A stretch of 64,000 bases of DNA from Rufibacter radiotolerans (GCF_001078055.1 NZ_CP010777.1:3439001-3503000), one strand, 5' to 3'. Shown: positions 16,129-24,900, counted from the first letter of the stretch. Notes: generated by a model not told the origin, from the sequence alone. Program-made: numbers and translations.

Positions 16129-16204
16129 TGTAGGGGCAATCCCTTGTGGTTGCCCTAACGCGGTTGCAAACGCAAAAGGGCAACCACAAGGGATTGCCCC
16201 TACA
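16129..16204. repeat. 76-bp element with perfect 28-bp inverted ends
   Basis: Arms TGTAGGGGCAATCCCTTGTG... (16129-16156) and exact complement (16177-16204) flank a 20-bp centre. This has the look of a small MITE; single copy in the window. Confidence 0.85.
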
Positions 16205-16226
16205 ATTGCCACTGACAAAAACGAAA

Positions 16227-16270
16227 AGCCGTTTTGAGGCCGTTTTACAGAAAACAGGCTCAAAACGGCT
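16227..16270. repeat. 36-bp palindromic repeat with locus-specific arm extension
   Basis: Core arms GTTTTGAGGCCGTTTT and AAAACAGGCTCAAAAC, extended by AGCC/GGCT on the outer sides. It begins 22 bp after the tdk stop codon and probably ends its transcript. Confidence 0.88.
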
Positions 16271-16292
16271 CTTTGCTAACTCAGAACTTACT

Positions 16293-16886
16293 TTACAATT
16301 TCCCTTTCATTCCCTCCTGGAAACAATGGCGGCAGCGGGCTTCATAGGAATCGGTTTCGCCCAGCAATACCTTCTCCTGAGAGGCGGCGTTTCTGAAGGA
16401 GTAGGACGCGATTTCGCCGCACTGAACGCAGATGGCGTGTACTTTGGTCACGTATTCGGCTACGCCCATTAAGGCAGGCATGGCCCCGAAGGGTTTGCCC
16501 AGGTAGTCCATGTCCAGGCCGGCCACGATCACGCGCACCCCGCTGTTGGCCAGTTGCACACAGACCTCGGTGATGGCCTCGTCAAAGAACTGGGCCTCGT
16601 CTACGCCCACCACGTCGCAGCCGCTGCCCAGCAGAAGCATGTCGTTGGCGAACTGGATGGGCGTGGACCGGATAGAGGTGGCGTTGTGAGAGACCACGTC
16701 CTCTTCATGGTAACGGGTATCAATGGCGGGCTTGAAAATCTCTACCCGCTGCCGGGCTATCTTGGCGCGGTTCAGCCGCCGGATTAATTCTTCGGTCTTC
16801 CCCGAGAACATAGACCCGCAAATCACTTCTATCCAACCACGCTTATGGGCTTGCTGGCGGTTTCCCACCCGGGGTTCTATGAACAT
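16293..16886 (-). CDS. tdk: Thymidine kinase (type II)
   Basis: Phosphorylates thymidine to dTMP in the salvage pathway. 197 residues: an N-terminal extension, the P-loop [11 protein letters not shown] (about 24-34), the DEAQFF motif (catalytic Glu region, about 94-99) and two CxxC pairs that bind structural zinc (CVQC and CRHC). Start taken at ATG 16886 ([15 protein letters not shown]), which matches the extended N terminus usual in Bacteroidota. A weak promoter-like TACCTTCG lies about 65 bp upstream. It stands as a single transcription unit. Confidence 0.95.
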   Translation of the reverse strand: MFIEPRVGNRQQAHKRGWIEVICGSMFSGKTEELIRRLNRAKIARQRVEIFKPAIDTRYHEEDVVSHNATSIRSTPIQFANDMLLLGSGCDVVGVDEAQFFDEAITEVCVQLANSGVRVIVAGLDMDYLGKPFGAMPALMGVAEYVTKVHAICVQCGEIASYSFRNAASQEKVLLGETDSYEARCRHCFQEGMKGKL

Positions 16887-17200
16887 GTTACTTTATTGAA
16901 TGATTGAGAGATTGAATGATGGAGAGAATCAGGAGCGCCCCATCACATAACGAAGGTACTAGCGCTACCCCCTTTCCTAATGCACAACTTTTCCACACAG
17001 TTATCCATTTTCCTGAAGAACAAGGAATTGAATGATTGAGAGAGTGAATGAGTGAGAGAATAAACTAACCGGGAGAATTGGGTGGTGTAGATTTGAAAAT
17101 GGCGCAACGGTCCAATCTACCATCTCAAAATTTCCGGATCTCCCTTCCAATCCATTTACCCCATTCTCTCAATCTCTCATTCATTCAATCATTCAATCTC
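16887..17200. other. Non-coding gap with GAATGATTGAGAGA-type repeats
   Basis: No gene is seen. Three blocks share a GAATGATTGAGAGA-like motif: 16895-16930, 17026-17061, and an inverted block at 17163-17203 that touches the ferredoxin stop. The second and third blocks can pair across about 100 bp. The AT-rich middle (16983-17014) holds TTTTCCACA and TTATCCATT, which only loosely resemble DnaA boxes. Confidence 0.6.
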
Positions 17201-17521
17201 TTACCCACTATAAGAAAGATGCGGAAGTTTCGTTTGATTAGGGACGCGGACGGTGACGGGGCCGGTGAGTTGGGCCTGGCAGGTGAGGCGCTCGTTGGGT
17301 TTGAGGCGACCGTTCTCCCGGAAACGGGTTTCGGGGGCCGTGTCAGGGGCCAAGTTCTCAGCGCCTTCCACCACAATCATGCGGCAGGTGGTGCAGCGGC
17401 CTTTGGCGCCGCAAGCATGCATCCAGTCAAGGCCAGCCAAATGAAGGGCGCCCAAAACTGTCTGCCCCTGTGCCACGTTAACCACTATTCCACCTAGATT
17501 CTGCACCGTTAATTCGGCCAT
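17201..17521 (-). CDS. 2Fe-2S ferredoxin-type protein
   Basis: Small electron carrier of 106 residues with the plant-type ferredoxin fold. Cluster ligands are seen in HACGAKGRCTTCR (CX5CX2C, about residues 37-46) and a fourth Cys in RLTCQAQ (about 80). Of the adrenodoxin/Isc ferredoxin type by length. Partner enzymes are not evident nearby. Its start codon is only 21 bp from the start of the divergent unknown gene, so promoters for both must overlap or lie inside the opposite gene; a TATATTTG box on its strand sits at 17570-17563, inside the other gene's first codons. Confidence 0.9.
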   Translation of the reverse strand: MAELTVQNLGGIVVNVAQGQTVLGALHLAGLDWMHACGAKGRCTTCRMIVVEGAENLAPDTAPETRFRENGRLKPNERLTCQAQLTGPVTVRVPNQTKLPHLSYSG

Positions 17522-17528
17522 ATTTCGC

Positions 17529-17536
17529 TATCTTTA
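17529..17536 (+). promoter_or_regulatory. Candidate -7 box in the 21-bp divergent spacer
   Basis: TATCTTTA, one base off TAnnTTTG. Transcription would begin near 17543, right at the first ATG of the downstream gene, which favours the second ATG (17555) as start unless the mRNA is leaderless. Confidence 0.45.
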
Positions 17537-17542
17537 CAGCGT

Positions 17543-18628
17543 ATGCTTCCGCCAATGAAAGACAAATATAATCAAATACGCCTGGCACAGTACAGCCAGG
17601 CGCTTGCCCAACGTCTCAGCGAAGAACACTTTGCGCACCATGAGAACGTTACCGCCCAGCAACTTATCTCTTTCACCCCTATTAAACAGGTAAACCTTTT
17701 CATGATCAGAGAGCTGCTCACGCTCTGGAACCATGAGATGGCCAACCTACGCAGCCCTTACTTTGATTTTGAGCACCCAGAGGTGAAAGACGCCCTGGTA
17801 CAGTTCATGAACGTGCTGTCCCGCAAGATTTCCATCAAGCGCCCGCACTTTGAGCCCTTGCTTTTGAAAGCCATTCAGGACACGTTCCGGACGGTGCTGG
17901 AGCCCGTGGCGGTATTTGAGGAGAAGTACCTGCGCCTGGATGATGTGTCTACCGCTAAACTGCAGGATACCCTTAAGTACCAAGATATTGATAAGGACCT
18001 CTATCGCCAGTTCCTGTCATTGCTTCCGCAAGGCAGCCTCGACCGCAGCCAGATTACCGCCCAACTAGAGCAGTTTCTGGCGCAGAACACAACCCAACGC
18101 ACTTCATTAGAAGAGCTGGTGAGCCGGTTCAATGAGTTGCTCCCACTTAGAGCCATGGAATTGCTGAACCCGGTGGAAGCGCCAGTACAGACCCCTACTC
18201 CGGCCGTGAGCACCTATGTAGCCCCTGCCCAACCGCAGCCAAGACCGCCCTTCATACCCGCGTCCCGCGAGGCAGATGAAGACGAAGACACCTTGGTAAG
18301 CCAGCGGTTCCAGACCGAGCATAAACCCACGTTGAACGACCGCCTCAAGCAGCCCAACAACGTAACGTTCATTGACCGCAACCAGGAACAGAAGATTGGT
18401 TCTTTGAAAGACGCCATCTCTATTAACCAGCGCTTCTCGTTCATCAATGAGCTGTTTGAGGGCGATAACATGGCCTACCACGCCGTGATCAAAGACTTAG
18501 ACGCCTACGGCAACCCGCAAGACGCCAAGAACTATCTGCTGCAGGAGGTAGGCAGCAAGTACAACTGGTCTAAAAAAGAAGAACACGTGCAGAAACTGGC
18601 CAAACTTATTGACCGCAAGTTCATGTAA
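17543..18628 (+). CDS. Conserved-looking protein of unknown function
   Basis: Not recognised. 361 residues (357 from the second ATG at 17555), no signal peptide or membrane segment, so cytoplasmic. Three parts are visible: a helical N-terminal half (about 1-215) with many Leu/Gln/Phe residues, a proline-rich linker (about 215-245, APVQTPTPAVSTYVAPAQPQ), and a C-terminal helical block (about 280-361) with DRLKQPNNVTFIDRNQ and SINQRFSFINELFEGDNMAYHAVIKDLDAYGN. Divergent from a ferredoxin with 21 bp between starts. Reading-frame length and base use leave little doubt it is a gene; the role is unknown. Confidence 0.85.
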   Translation: MLPPMKDKYNQIRLAQYSQALAQRLSEEHFAHHENVTAQQLISFTPIKQVNLFMIRELLTLWNHEMANLRSPYFDFEHPEVKDALVQFMNVLSRKISIKRPHFEPLLLKAIQDTFRTVLEPVAVFEEKYLRLDDVSTAKLQDTLKYQDIDKDLYRQFLSLLPQGSLDRSQITAQLEQFLAQNTTQRTSLEELVSRFNELLPLRAMELLNPVEAPVQTPTPAVSTYVAPAQPQPRPPFIPASREADEDEDTLVSQRFQTEHKPTLNDRLKQPNNVTFIDRNQEQKIGSLKDAISINQRFSFINELFEGDNMAYHAVIKDLDAYGNPQDAKNYLLQEVGSKYNWSKKEEHVQKLAKLIDRKFM

Positions 18629-18630
18629 TC

Positions 18631-18666
18631 GTTTTGGCCCTGTTTTGCTGAAAACATGCTTAATAC
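18631..18666. repeat. 36-bp palindromic repeat after the unknown gene
   Basis: GTTTTGGCCCTGTTTTGC left, AAAACATGCTTAATAC right; imperfect. Starts 3 bp after the stop codon and is followed at once by an intrinsic terminator. Confidence 0.75.
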
Positions 18667-18700
18667 GCCCGGCCCTTGTATAGGAGCCGGGCGTTTTGTT
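18665..18700 (+). terminator. Intrinsic terminator of the unknown gene
   Basis: ACGCCCGGC (18665-18673) and GCCGGGCGT (18686-18694) with a 12-nt loop, followed by TTTGTTTT. Confidence 0.85.
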
Positions 18701-18718
18701 TTGGTGCCTATAAGGATT

Positions 18719-18910
18719 TTATGGAAGCTTCCGTAGCAATCGGCCAATGACTACGGTAGTCTGGCCATTCTCCACAAACCTGACCAGCATCGCGCCGTTC
18801 CTTCCCCTGATGCACTTGCCGGCCGGGTTCCTGACTGCCACGCAGACGGCGCCTTTCAAGCTATTGGCCGTGTGCCGGTCTCCCAGATAACGGTACTGCG
18901 TTTCAGGCAT
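18719..18910 (-). CDS. Small basic protein, 63 residues, unknown function
   Basis: Reads MPETQYRYLGDRHTANSLKG followed by a basic C-terminal half with KCIRGRNGAMLVRF and VVIGRLLRKLP. No membrane segment. The composition and the compact beta-like C-terminal part look protein-like, and I believe similar short proteins occur across Hymenobacteraceae, though that cannot be checked here. It lies 58 bp after rodA on the same strand and may be the last gene of the shape operon. A decayed palindrome overlaps its start region. Function unknown. Confidence 0.6.
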   Translation of the reverse strand: MPETQYRYLGDRHTANSLKGAVCVAVRNPAGKCIRGRNGAMLVRFVENGQTTVVIGRLLRKLP

Positions 18911-18937
18911 GTTTTTCAGAAAAGAGGGCTAAAACAG
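18905..18937. repeat. Decayed 36-bp palindromic repeat
   Basis: CATGTTTTTCAGAAAAGAGG followed by GCTAAAAC keeps the centre and right arm of the family. It lies between rodA and the 63-residue gene and touches the latter's start codon. Confidence 0.5.
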
Positions 18938-18968
18938 AATTCTCTTGGTACGTGCTACTTACTACGCC

Positions 18969-20246
18969 TTACCCTCTTCCCAAATCCAGTTTGCGGTGGG
19001 CGTCAATGGCCAGCAGGATGAAGAGCAAAATGGTGAACGACCAGAGCGAAGAGCCGCCGTAGCTGAAAAACGGCAGCGGGATACCCACCACCGGGGCCAG
19101 CCCAATGGTCATGCCCACGTTCACCAGAAAGTGGAAGAAGATGATAGAAGCCACGCAATAGCCATAGGTTCGGCCAAAGACGGAACGTTGCCGTTCGGCC
19201 ACGTAGATGATCCGGAGCAGCAGGCCTATGAACAGCCCAATGATGACCAAGCTTCCTAACCAGCCATGCTCCTCGCCCACGGTGCAGAAGATAAAGTCGG
19301 TGCTTTGCTCGGGCACGAAATCGAACTTGGTTTGGGTACCCTCCAGAAAGCCTTTCCCGAAGAAGCCTCCGGAACCGATGGCAATCTTGGACTGGGTCAC
19401 GTTCCAGCCCACACCCAAAGGGTCCACCTCGGGGTCAACCAATACCTTAATGCGGTTCTGCTGGTGGGGCTGCAACACATCATCCACAAAGTAGCTCACA
19501 CTGAACACCATGATTACAACCGCGGCCCAGATACCGGCATACGTATACAAATACCGCTTGATCCTGTGGAAGTTGAACCAGAGATACGCGCCCATCAGCA
19601 CCGTGACAATACCCACCAGGTACCACTGCGGAATCAAGAGAGTGAGCACAAACACAAACACGGCCACGGCCCCAATAATCAGGATCAAGGGCGACATTCC
19701 TTCTCTAAAGAACGGCAGGGTAAAGGCAGCAAAGACCAGGGCAGACCCCGTCTCATTCTGCAGAATAATGATGATGGGCGGCAACAATGCCAGGCCGGCC
19801 AGCTTGGCCTGATCGCGCCAGTTCTGCTGCCGCAGGTTAATCCCGCTCATGAATCTGGAGACGGCCAGGGCGGTCGCAAACTTGGCAAACTCAGCGGGCT
19901 GCAAGCGCACCGAATCTGTGATTACCAGCCACGACCGGGAACCCTTGATGGGCGAAGCCAGTAACAGCGTACCCAGCAAAACCAGAATAACCAACCAGTA
20001 AATACCGTAGGCCAGCGAGTCATAGGCCTTGTAATCAATGGCAAAAAGCATCACAATTATCACCACCGAGGTCCCGATCCAGGCCAGCTGCTTCCCGGAG
20101 TTGAGCGAGAAGTCAAAGATGCTGGCCACGTTCTCTGGGTTATAGACGGCGGCGTAAATGTTCATCCAGCCCAGCAGCACCATCAAGCCATAGAGCCCAA
20201 TGGTGATCCAGTCAATGTTGCGGGTAAGTTTATAGGAGGTCCGCAT
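18969..20246 (-). CDS. rodA: Peptidoglycan polymerase / rod-shape protein RodA
   Basis: SEDS-family glycosyltransferase that polymerises lipid II into glycan strands in the elongasome, working with PBP2. 425 residues with about ten membrane helices. SEDS signatures visible: IKGSRSWLVITDSVRLQPAEFAKFA (about 100-124), SGGFFGKGFLEGTQTKFDFVPEQSTDFIF and, near the C terminus, VGIPLPFFSYGGSS. Last of five elongasome genes: its ATG is 3 bp beyond the mrdA stop, so translation is probably coupled. Confidence 0.96.
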   Translation of the reverse strand: MRTSYKLTRNIDWITIGLYGLMVLLGWMNIYAAVYNPENVASIFDFSLNSGKQLAWIGTSVVIIVMLFAIDYKAYDSLAYGIYWLVILVLLGTLLLASPIKGSRSWLVITDSVRLQPAEFAKFATALAVSRFMSGINLRQQNWRDQAKLAGLALLPPIIIILQNETGSALVFAAFTLPFFREGMSPLILIIGAVAVFVFVLTLLIPQWYLVGIVTVLMGAYLWFNFHRIKRYLYTYAGIWAAVVIMVFSVSYFVDDVLQPHQQNRIKVLVDPEVDPLGVGWNVTQSKIAIGSGGFFGKGFLEGTQTKFDFVPEQSTDFIFCTVGEEHGWLGSLVIIGLFIGLLLRIIYVAERQRSVFGRTYGYCVASIIFFHFLVNVGMTIGLAPVVGIPLPFFSYGGSSLWSFTILLFILLAIDAHRKLDLGRG

Positions 20247-20249
20247 AGG

Positions 20250-22082
20250 TTAGTCAATTGAATAGAAGCCGCCTTTGATGATCCAGTCTTCCCAGTTCTT
20301 CCGTGGCGCCGTCTTAATGGTATCGGTGAGGTATTTCTCTATCAGGAGGCTGGCCATGGGTGCCGCAGCCACCGCCCCACCACCCGCATTCTCCACATAC
20401 ACCGCAATGGCAATCTTAGGGTTATCCTTAGGCGCGAACGCGATGAACACCGAGTGGTCTTTGCCGTGCGGGTTCTGCACCGTCCCGGTCTTTCCACAGA
20501 CCACCACGTTGATATGCTTTAACTGGGCGTAGCGGGCCGTGCCAGACTCTACCACCCGTTGCATACCCTCCACTACCGCCGGGAAATGCCGGGGCTCCAC
20601 TGAGGTGTAGCGTTTCACCAGGTACTCAGGCAGAGGTTTGCCCTTGTCCCCTACTGAGCGCACAATGTGTGGCGTGTAGTAATGGCCCCGGTTGGCCAAA
20701 ATGGCAGCAAAGTTGGCCATCTGCAAAGGCGTTACACCCGTCTCCCCCTGCCCGATACTGATGGAGTAAATGGTTGGGAATTTCCAGCCTTTGGGGCCGT
20801 AGATCTTATCATAGAACTGCGCCGAAGGCATCATGCCCTTTTTCTCGTTGGGTAAGTCAACCCCAACCTTGGTGGCAAAGCCGAAGGTCTGGATATGCTT
20901 GCGCCAGATGTCCAGGCCCTGGTGCGTGTCCTGGTAGATGTTCTGGGACCTGCCTTTGTTCACCACCGAGCGGAACACCTGGTAGAAATAAGGGTTACAG
21001 GACTGCTCAATGGCAATGCCCAGGTTGGCCGGGTACGGGTGCCGGTGCGAACATTTCACCAACGACCAGTTGCATGGATACCCGGTCTCAGGGGTAAGCA
21101 CGCCTTCCTGGAGAGCAATAAGGGCCTGGGCCAGTTTAAAGATAGAGCCCGGCGGGTAGGTGGCCATGAGCGGCCGGTTAAAGAGCGGCTTCACCGGGTC
21201 AACCAGCAGCTTCATGTAGTTATTACCCAGCTCTTTACCGGTCAGTTGCGAGGGGTCATAATACGGCGCCGACACCAAAGACAGGATCTCACCGGTACTA
21301 GGTTCAATGGCTACAATGCTACCGGTCTTGCCAGCCATCAGCTTTTCGCCGTAGGCCTGCAGGTCCAGGTCAATGGTAGTGGTCAGGTTATTGCCGGCTA
21401 CGGATAAGGTGTCATAGGCGCCGCTCTTGAAGGAGCCCTTCTCAATGCCGCGCACGTTCACCATAGTGTACTTGACACCGCGCTTGCCCATCAGGAACTG
21501 CTCGTACTGACGCTCCAGGCCACTGATGCCCAGGTAATCGCCCTGGCGGTAGCCCCGGTAAGAGGAGTCCTCCAGCTGGCGCGGGCTGATCTCGCCAATG
21601 TAGCCCAGGGCGTGCGCCAGGCTTTTATGCGGGTACCCGCGCACCGTACGGGCGTTTATGTAGAAACCCGGAAAATCGACCAGATTGTCCTGGATGGCGG
21701 CAAACTCGGCGTTGGTAAGACGCTGCAGGAATGGAGAGGATTTAACGTAGGAATAGGCCTTGGCGGCTTTTATTTTTTCGCGGTACTCAGGCAGGGTCAT
21801 GCCTACCAGCTGGCAGAATTTGAGGGTGTCAATGGCTTTGGCCTCTTTGGGCACCACCATAAGGTCATACACCGGGGTGTTCTCTACCAGCAACTTCCCG
21901 TCGCGATCATAGACCAGCCCCCTGAACGGGTACTGCACCACCCGACGCATGGCGTTGTTTTCCGCCGCCGTTTTGTAGCTATCGTCCAGTACCTGCAGGT
22001 AGAAAAGCTTGATGAGATAAACCGCCCCAATGGCAATGAAGATGGCCTGGATTACGTATTTGCGGCCTTCTAAGTATTTCAT
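20250..22082 (-). CDS. mrdA: Penicillin-binding protein 2
   Basis: Monofunctional transpeptidase that cross-links peptidoglycan during elongation as partner of RodA. 610 residues: one N-terminal membrane helix (about 10-28), a dimerisation/pedestal domain (about 45-200) and the transpeptidase with SxxK in PGSIFKLA, SxN in SCN and KTG in CGKTGTVQNPHG. Its start overlaps the mreD stop by 4 bp (ATGA). Confidence 0.96.
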   Translation of the reverse strand: MKYLEGRKYVIQAIFIAIGAVYLIKLFYLQVLDDSYKTAAENNAMRRVVQYPFRGLVYDRDGKLLVENTPVYDLMVVPKEAKAIDTLKFCQLVGMTLPEYREKIKAAKAYSYVKSSPFLQRLTNAEFAAIQDNLVDFPGFYINARTVRGYPHKSLAHALGYIGEISPRQLEDSSYRGYRQGDYLGISGLERQYEQFLMGKRGVKYTMVNVRGIEKGSFKSGAYDTLSVAGNNLTTTIDLDLQAYGEKLMAGKTGSIVAIEPSTGEILSLVSAPYYDPSQLTGKELGNNYMKLLVDPVKPLFNRPLMATYPPGSIFKLAQALIALQEGVLTPETGYPCNWSLVKCSHRHPYPANLGIAIEQSCNPYFYQVFRSVVNKGRSQNIYQDTHQGLDIWRKHIQTFGFATKVGVDLPNEKKGMMPSAQFYDKIYGPKGWKFPTIYSISIGQGETGVTPLQMANFAAILANRGHYYTPHIVRSVGDKGKPLPEYLVKRYTSVEPRHFPAVVEGMQRVVESGTARYAQLKHINVVVCGKTGTVQNPHGKDHSVFIAFAPKDNPKIAIAVYVENAGGGAVAAAPMASLLIEKYLTDTIKTAPRKNWEDWIIKGGFYSID

Positions 22083-22603
22083 CTAAATCCCCTTGCCCTT
22101 CGCTCAAAAAATAACATCTGAAAAATAATCAGCACCGTTCCGGTGAACAAGGTACTGGCTATTATCTTGGCTAACGTAAAACCTATTAATTTAAATCCGT
22201 TGAGCTCCAGAAAAAACAGGGCGAAATGGTGCACGAAGATAAGCGCGGCGCCATAGGTCAGAAACCAGCGCCAGCCCATGGAGGGCAAACTGGCGTTGTC
22301 TGAAACCTCGTACCCGTCTCTGGGGGTGATTAACTGAAGCATGGAGGGCCGCAGGTAGGCCATAAGCACCGTGGCGGCGGCATGCACCCCAGACGTGTCA
22401 TAAAACAGGTCAACGGTAAACCCGGCCACAAAACCCAGAAGCAGGAGCAATACCTTGTCCATCTCAATGGGCAAAAACAGAATAAAGCCCACGTACACAA
22501 AGCAGAACCCGGTCTCAAACAGCACCAGGTTACGCATGAGCAACACCTGCAGGCCAAGCAGCACCACAAACTGCACTAAATGAATGAACCTGAAATTATT
22601 CAT
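22079..22603 (-). CDS. mreD: Rod shape-determining protein MreD
   Basis: Small inner-membrane elongasome protein, 174 residues with five to six hydrophobic helices (e.g. IHLVQFVVLLGLQVLLMRNLVL, VLLLLLGFVAGFTVDLFYDT). MreD is poorly conserved; identification rests on topology, the FVAGFTVDLFYDTSGVHAA segment and its place between mreC and mrdA. Start overlaps the mreC end by 8 bp. Confidence 0.92.
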   Translation of the reverse strand: MNNFRFIHLVQFVVLLGLQVLLMRNLVLFETGFCFVYVGFILFLPIEMDKVLLLLLGFVAGFTVDLFYDTSGVHAAATVLMAYLRPSMLQLITPRDGYEVSDNASLPSMGWRWFLTYGAALIFVHHFALFFLELNGFKLIGFTLAKIIASTLFTGTVLIIFQMLFFERRARGFR

Positions 22604-23477
22604 TTTCTTCGGTTATGCCTGATTTGATAAACAAGCTGTCTACTTCTTTTTTACGCTTGTTTTCCACCACGTACACATAGGAGAGTTTCTCGAAATCAAC
22701 GCTCAGGCGTACTTTAATGGTGTAAAAGCTTTTGTCCAGCTCCTTGCGCACGCTAATCACGCGCCCCACCAGAATGCCCGGAGGATAAATGCCCCCGGCC
22801 CCTGAGGTTAAGACAGAATCGCCTTTGTAGACTTTCTCACTTAGGGGAATATAGTGCAGGCTGGCAGTTTCGGGGTCTTCGGTATCCCATCTGATGGAGC
22901 CCAGACTTCTGTTTCGCTTGAGCCTCACGGAAATAAGGGTCTGGGAATGGAGCAGAGACGTGACCGTGGCATAGTGCTTGGAGACTGCTTTTACCCGGCC
23001 CACTACCCCATTGGCCGTGAGCACCCCCATGCCGGGCTGTACTCCCGCGTCTGACCCAATGTTAAGGGCCAGGTGGTTGTTAAGCCCCCGGACTGAGTTG
23101 CTGGTGACCCGCGCCGGGCGGTAAGTATACAAGGCCGGACCCAAAGAATCTGCCGCCAGTGAGTCTGCGGGCACAAAAAGCGAATCTTTGGCCAGGCCCA
23201 TGCTGTCATCCAGTTGCCTTTCATACAGCTGCGTGAGTTGGGCCCGTAACTGGGCATTTTCCTGGGCCAGCGTCTGGTTCACTTCCGTGAGCCTGAAATA
23301 ATCAGATACCTGGCTCTGCAGCTCCAGCACCCGTCCCACGTAGTAGTTAGAAGACTGGTAGAAAGCGGCGCTGTGGTACGAGTTATTCCGGTACAGCAGG
23401 TACAAGGAGAAACCTTCAAGCAACAGGAATATCAGGAAAGCCCTAATCCGGAAGATGAAAATAAATAGTTTCCGCAT
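22596..23477 (-). CDS. mreC: Rod shape-determining protein MreC
   Basis: Bitopic elongasome scaffold linking MreB to PBP2. 293 residues: one membrane helix (about 10-30), a coiled coil (about 50-90; VLELQSQVSDYFRLTEVNQT) and two beta-barrel domains with the family's GSDAGVQPGMGVLTANGVVGRV and SGAGGIYPPGILVGRV segments. A charged tail (ENKRKKEVDS) follows. Starts 12 bp after mreB. Confidence 0.95.
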   Translation of the reverse strand: MRKLFIFIFRIRAFLIFLLLEGFSLYLLYRNNSYHSAAFYQSSNYYVGRVLELQSQVSDYFRLTEVNQTLAQENAQLRAQLTQLYERQLDDSMGLAKDSLFVPADSLAADSLGPALYTYRPARVTSNSVRGLNNHLALNIGSDAGVQPGMGVLTANGVVGRVKAVSKHYATVTSLLHSQTLISVRLKRNRSLGSIRWDTEDPETASLHYIPLSEKVYKGDSVLTSGAGGIYPPGILVGRVISVRKELDKSFYTIKVRLSVDFEKLSYVYVVENKRKKEVDSLFIKSGITEENE

Positions 23478-23489
23478 GGGCGCGTGCTC

Positions 23490-24518
23490 TTAGCTCAATA
23501 GCACGTTGCGGAAGCCCTCAATGTTTTTCACGGCTGCGCCGGTACCGCGCACCACGGCACGTAACGGATCCTCGGCAATGTGGATAGGCAGCTTGGTTTT
23601 GGCAGCCAGACGCTTGTCCAGACCGCGCAACAGGGCACCCCCGCCAATGAGGTGAATACCGTTGTCATAAATATCTGCGGACAGCTCTGGCGGAGCAATC
23701 TCCAAGGCCTTCAGAACGGCCTCTTCAATCTTAGATACTGATTTATCCAGCGCGATGGCGATTTCCTGGTAGGTTACCTTAATTACCTTCGGGATACCGG
23801 TCATCAAGTCACGGCCCCTGATCTCAAAGTCGGCCGGTGGGTTCTCCAACTCAGTGAGCACGGCGCCCACCTCAATTTTAATTCTTTCGGCAGACCGCTC
23901 CCCAATCAGAAGGTTATGCTGACGGCGCATGTGGTCCAGAATGTCTTTGTTGAATACGTCTCCCGCTACCCGGATGGACTGGTCGCACACAATACCAGAC
24001 AAGGCAATCACGGCAATCTCAGTGGTACCACCTCCTATGTCTACCACCATGGTGCCCACAGGCTGCTCCACGTCAATGCCTATCCCAATCGCGGCGGCCA
24101 TCGGCTCCTGGATCATCCAGACCTCGCGGGCATCGGCGTGTTCGGCTGAATCTTTAACGGCCCGTTTCTCCACCTCGGTGATACCAGAAGGAATACAGAT
24201 CACCATGCGGTAAGATGGCTGGAACAAACGCTTCTTGCCTTTGTCAATCATCTTGATCATGCCCCTGATCATCTGCTCGGCCGCGGTAAAGTCGGCAATC
24301 ACGCCGTCTTTAAGCGGACGGATGGTTTTGATGTTTTCGTGGGTCTTCTCGTGCATCTGCATCGCCTCCCGCCCCACGGCTATCACCTTGCCGGTGGACC
24401 GGTCAATGGCAATAATGGAAGGTTCATCAACTACTATTTTATCGTTATGGATGATGAGGGTATTGGCGGTACCCAGGTCAATCGCTATATCGGCAGTAAA
24501 AAAATTAAATAATCCCAT
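23490..24518 (-). CDS. mreB: Rod shape-determining protein MreB
   Basis: Actin-like ATPase that forms membrane filaments and guides wall synthesis. 342 residues. Nucleotide-pocket motifs: DIAIDLGTANTLI (phosphate 1), VVDIGGGTTEIAVIALSGIV (phosphate 2) and LIGGGALLRGLDKRL (adenosine). Instead of an amphipathic N terminus it starts MGLFNFFTADIAIDLG. First gene of mreB-mreC-mreD-mrdA-rodA, with a candidate promoter about 75 bp upstream. Confidence 0.97.
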   Translation of the reverse strand: MGLFNFFTADIAIDLGTANTLIIHNDKIVVDEPSIIAIDRSTGKVIAVGREAMQMHEKTHENIKTIRPLKDGVIADFTAAEQMIRGMIKMIDKGKKRLFQPSYRMVICIPSGITEVEKRAVKDSAEHADAREVWMIQEPMAAAIGIGIDVEQPVGTMVVDIGGGTTEIAVIALSGIVCDQSIRVAGDVFNKDILDHMRRQHNLLIGERSAERIKIEVGAVLTELENPPADFEIRGRDLMTGIPKVIKVTYQEIAIALDKSVSKIEEAVLKALEIAPPELSADIYDNGIHLIGGGALLRGLDKRLAAKTKLPIHIAEDPLRAVVRGTGAAVKNIEGFRNVLLS

Positions 24519-24593
24519 TATGTGTCTTTGTGGTGTTCTCTTCTAGAACACTATATATGAAAAACTATTTCTCTACAAGGTACTATAATGGCG

Positions 24594-24601
24594 CAAAATT
24601 A
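24594..24601 (-). promoter_or_regulatory. -7 box of the mre operon
   Basis: TAATTTTG on the minus strand fits TAnnTTTG; transcription would begin near 24587, giving a 5' leader of about 69 nt. No TTG at the ideal distance. Confidence 0.5.
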
Positions 24602-24644
24602 CGTATTTCCCGCCAATAAATTCTGCACATCCCAAACCAGTTGC

Positions 24645-24680
24645 GTTTTTAGCCTTATTTCTGGATTTCAGGTCCTAAAC
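24645..24680. repeat. Decayed 36-bp palindromic repeat
   Basis: GTTTTTAGCCTTATTTCTGG left and CAGGTCCTAAAC right, exactly 36 bp apart end to end, but arms pair poorly. Between this and 24900 no feature is seen. Confidence 0.45.
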
Positions 24681-24900
24681 GGTAGTTTTCCTGGTAATAG
24701 TATGGCCAGATTTCAACAAACCTGAAGAACTTTTACGGCGGTGGTCGCTTTTCCCTTAGGAATCAATCAAAGGTGCCACAAAATTGTCTTTCTTTTAGAT
24801 TTACTTTTGATAAGGGTTTGTTGCTACTGACCTACTGCCGCCTATGCCTCAGCCCTTTTGCATTTCCTATTCCGGTTATCGCTGGCGTAGTGTCCTTTCT

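Noticed and set aside
16983-17014. DnaA-box-like sequences (TTTTCCACA, TTATCCATT); a similar TTATCAACA near 30925
   Set aside because: Only one to two weak matches per site, no dnaA, dnaN, gidA or other origin genes nearby, and no strong AT-rich unwinding region.
16895-17203. GAATGATTGAGAGA blocks considered as a CRISPR or tandem repeat array
   Set aside because: Blocks are unequal in length and spacing, one is inverted, and there are no cas genes.
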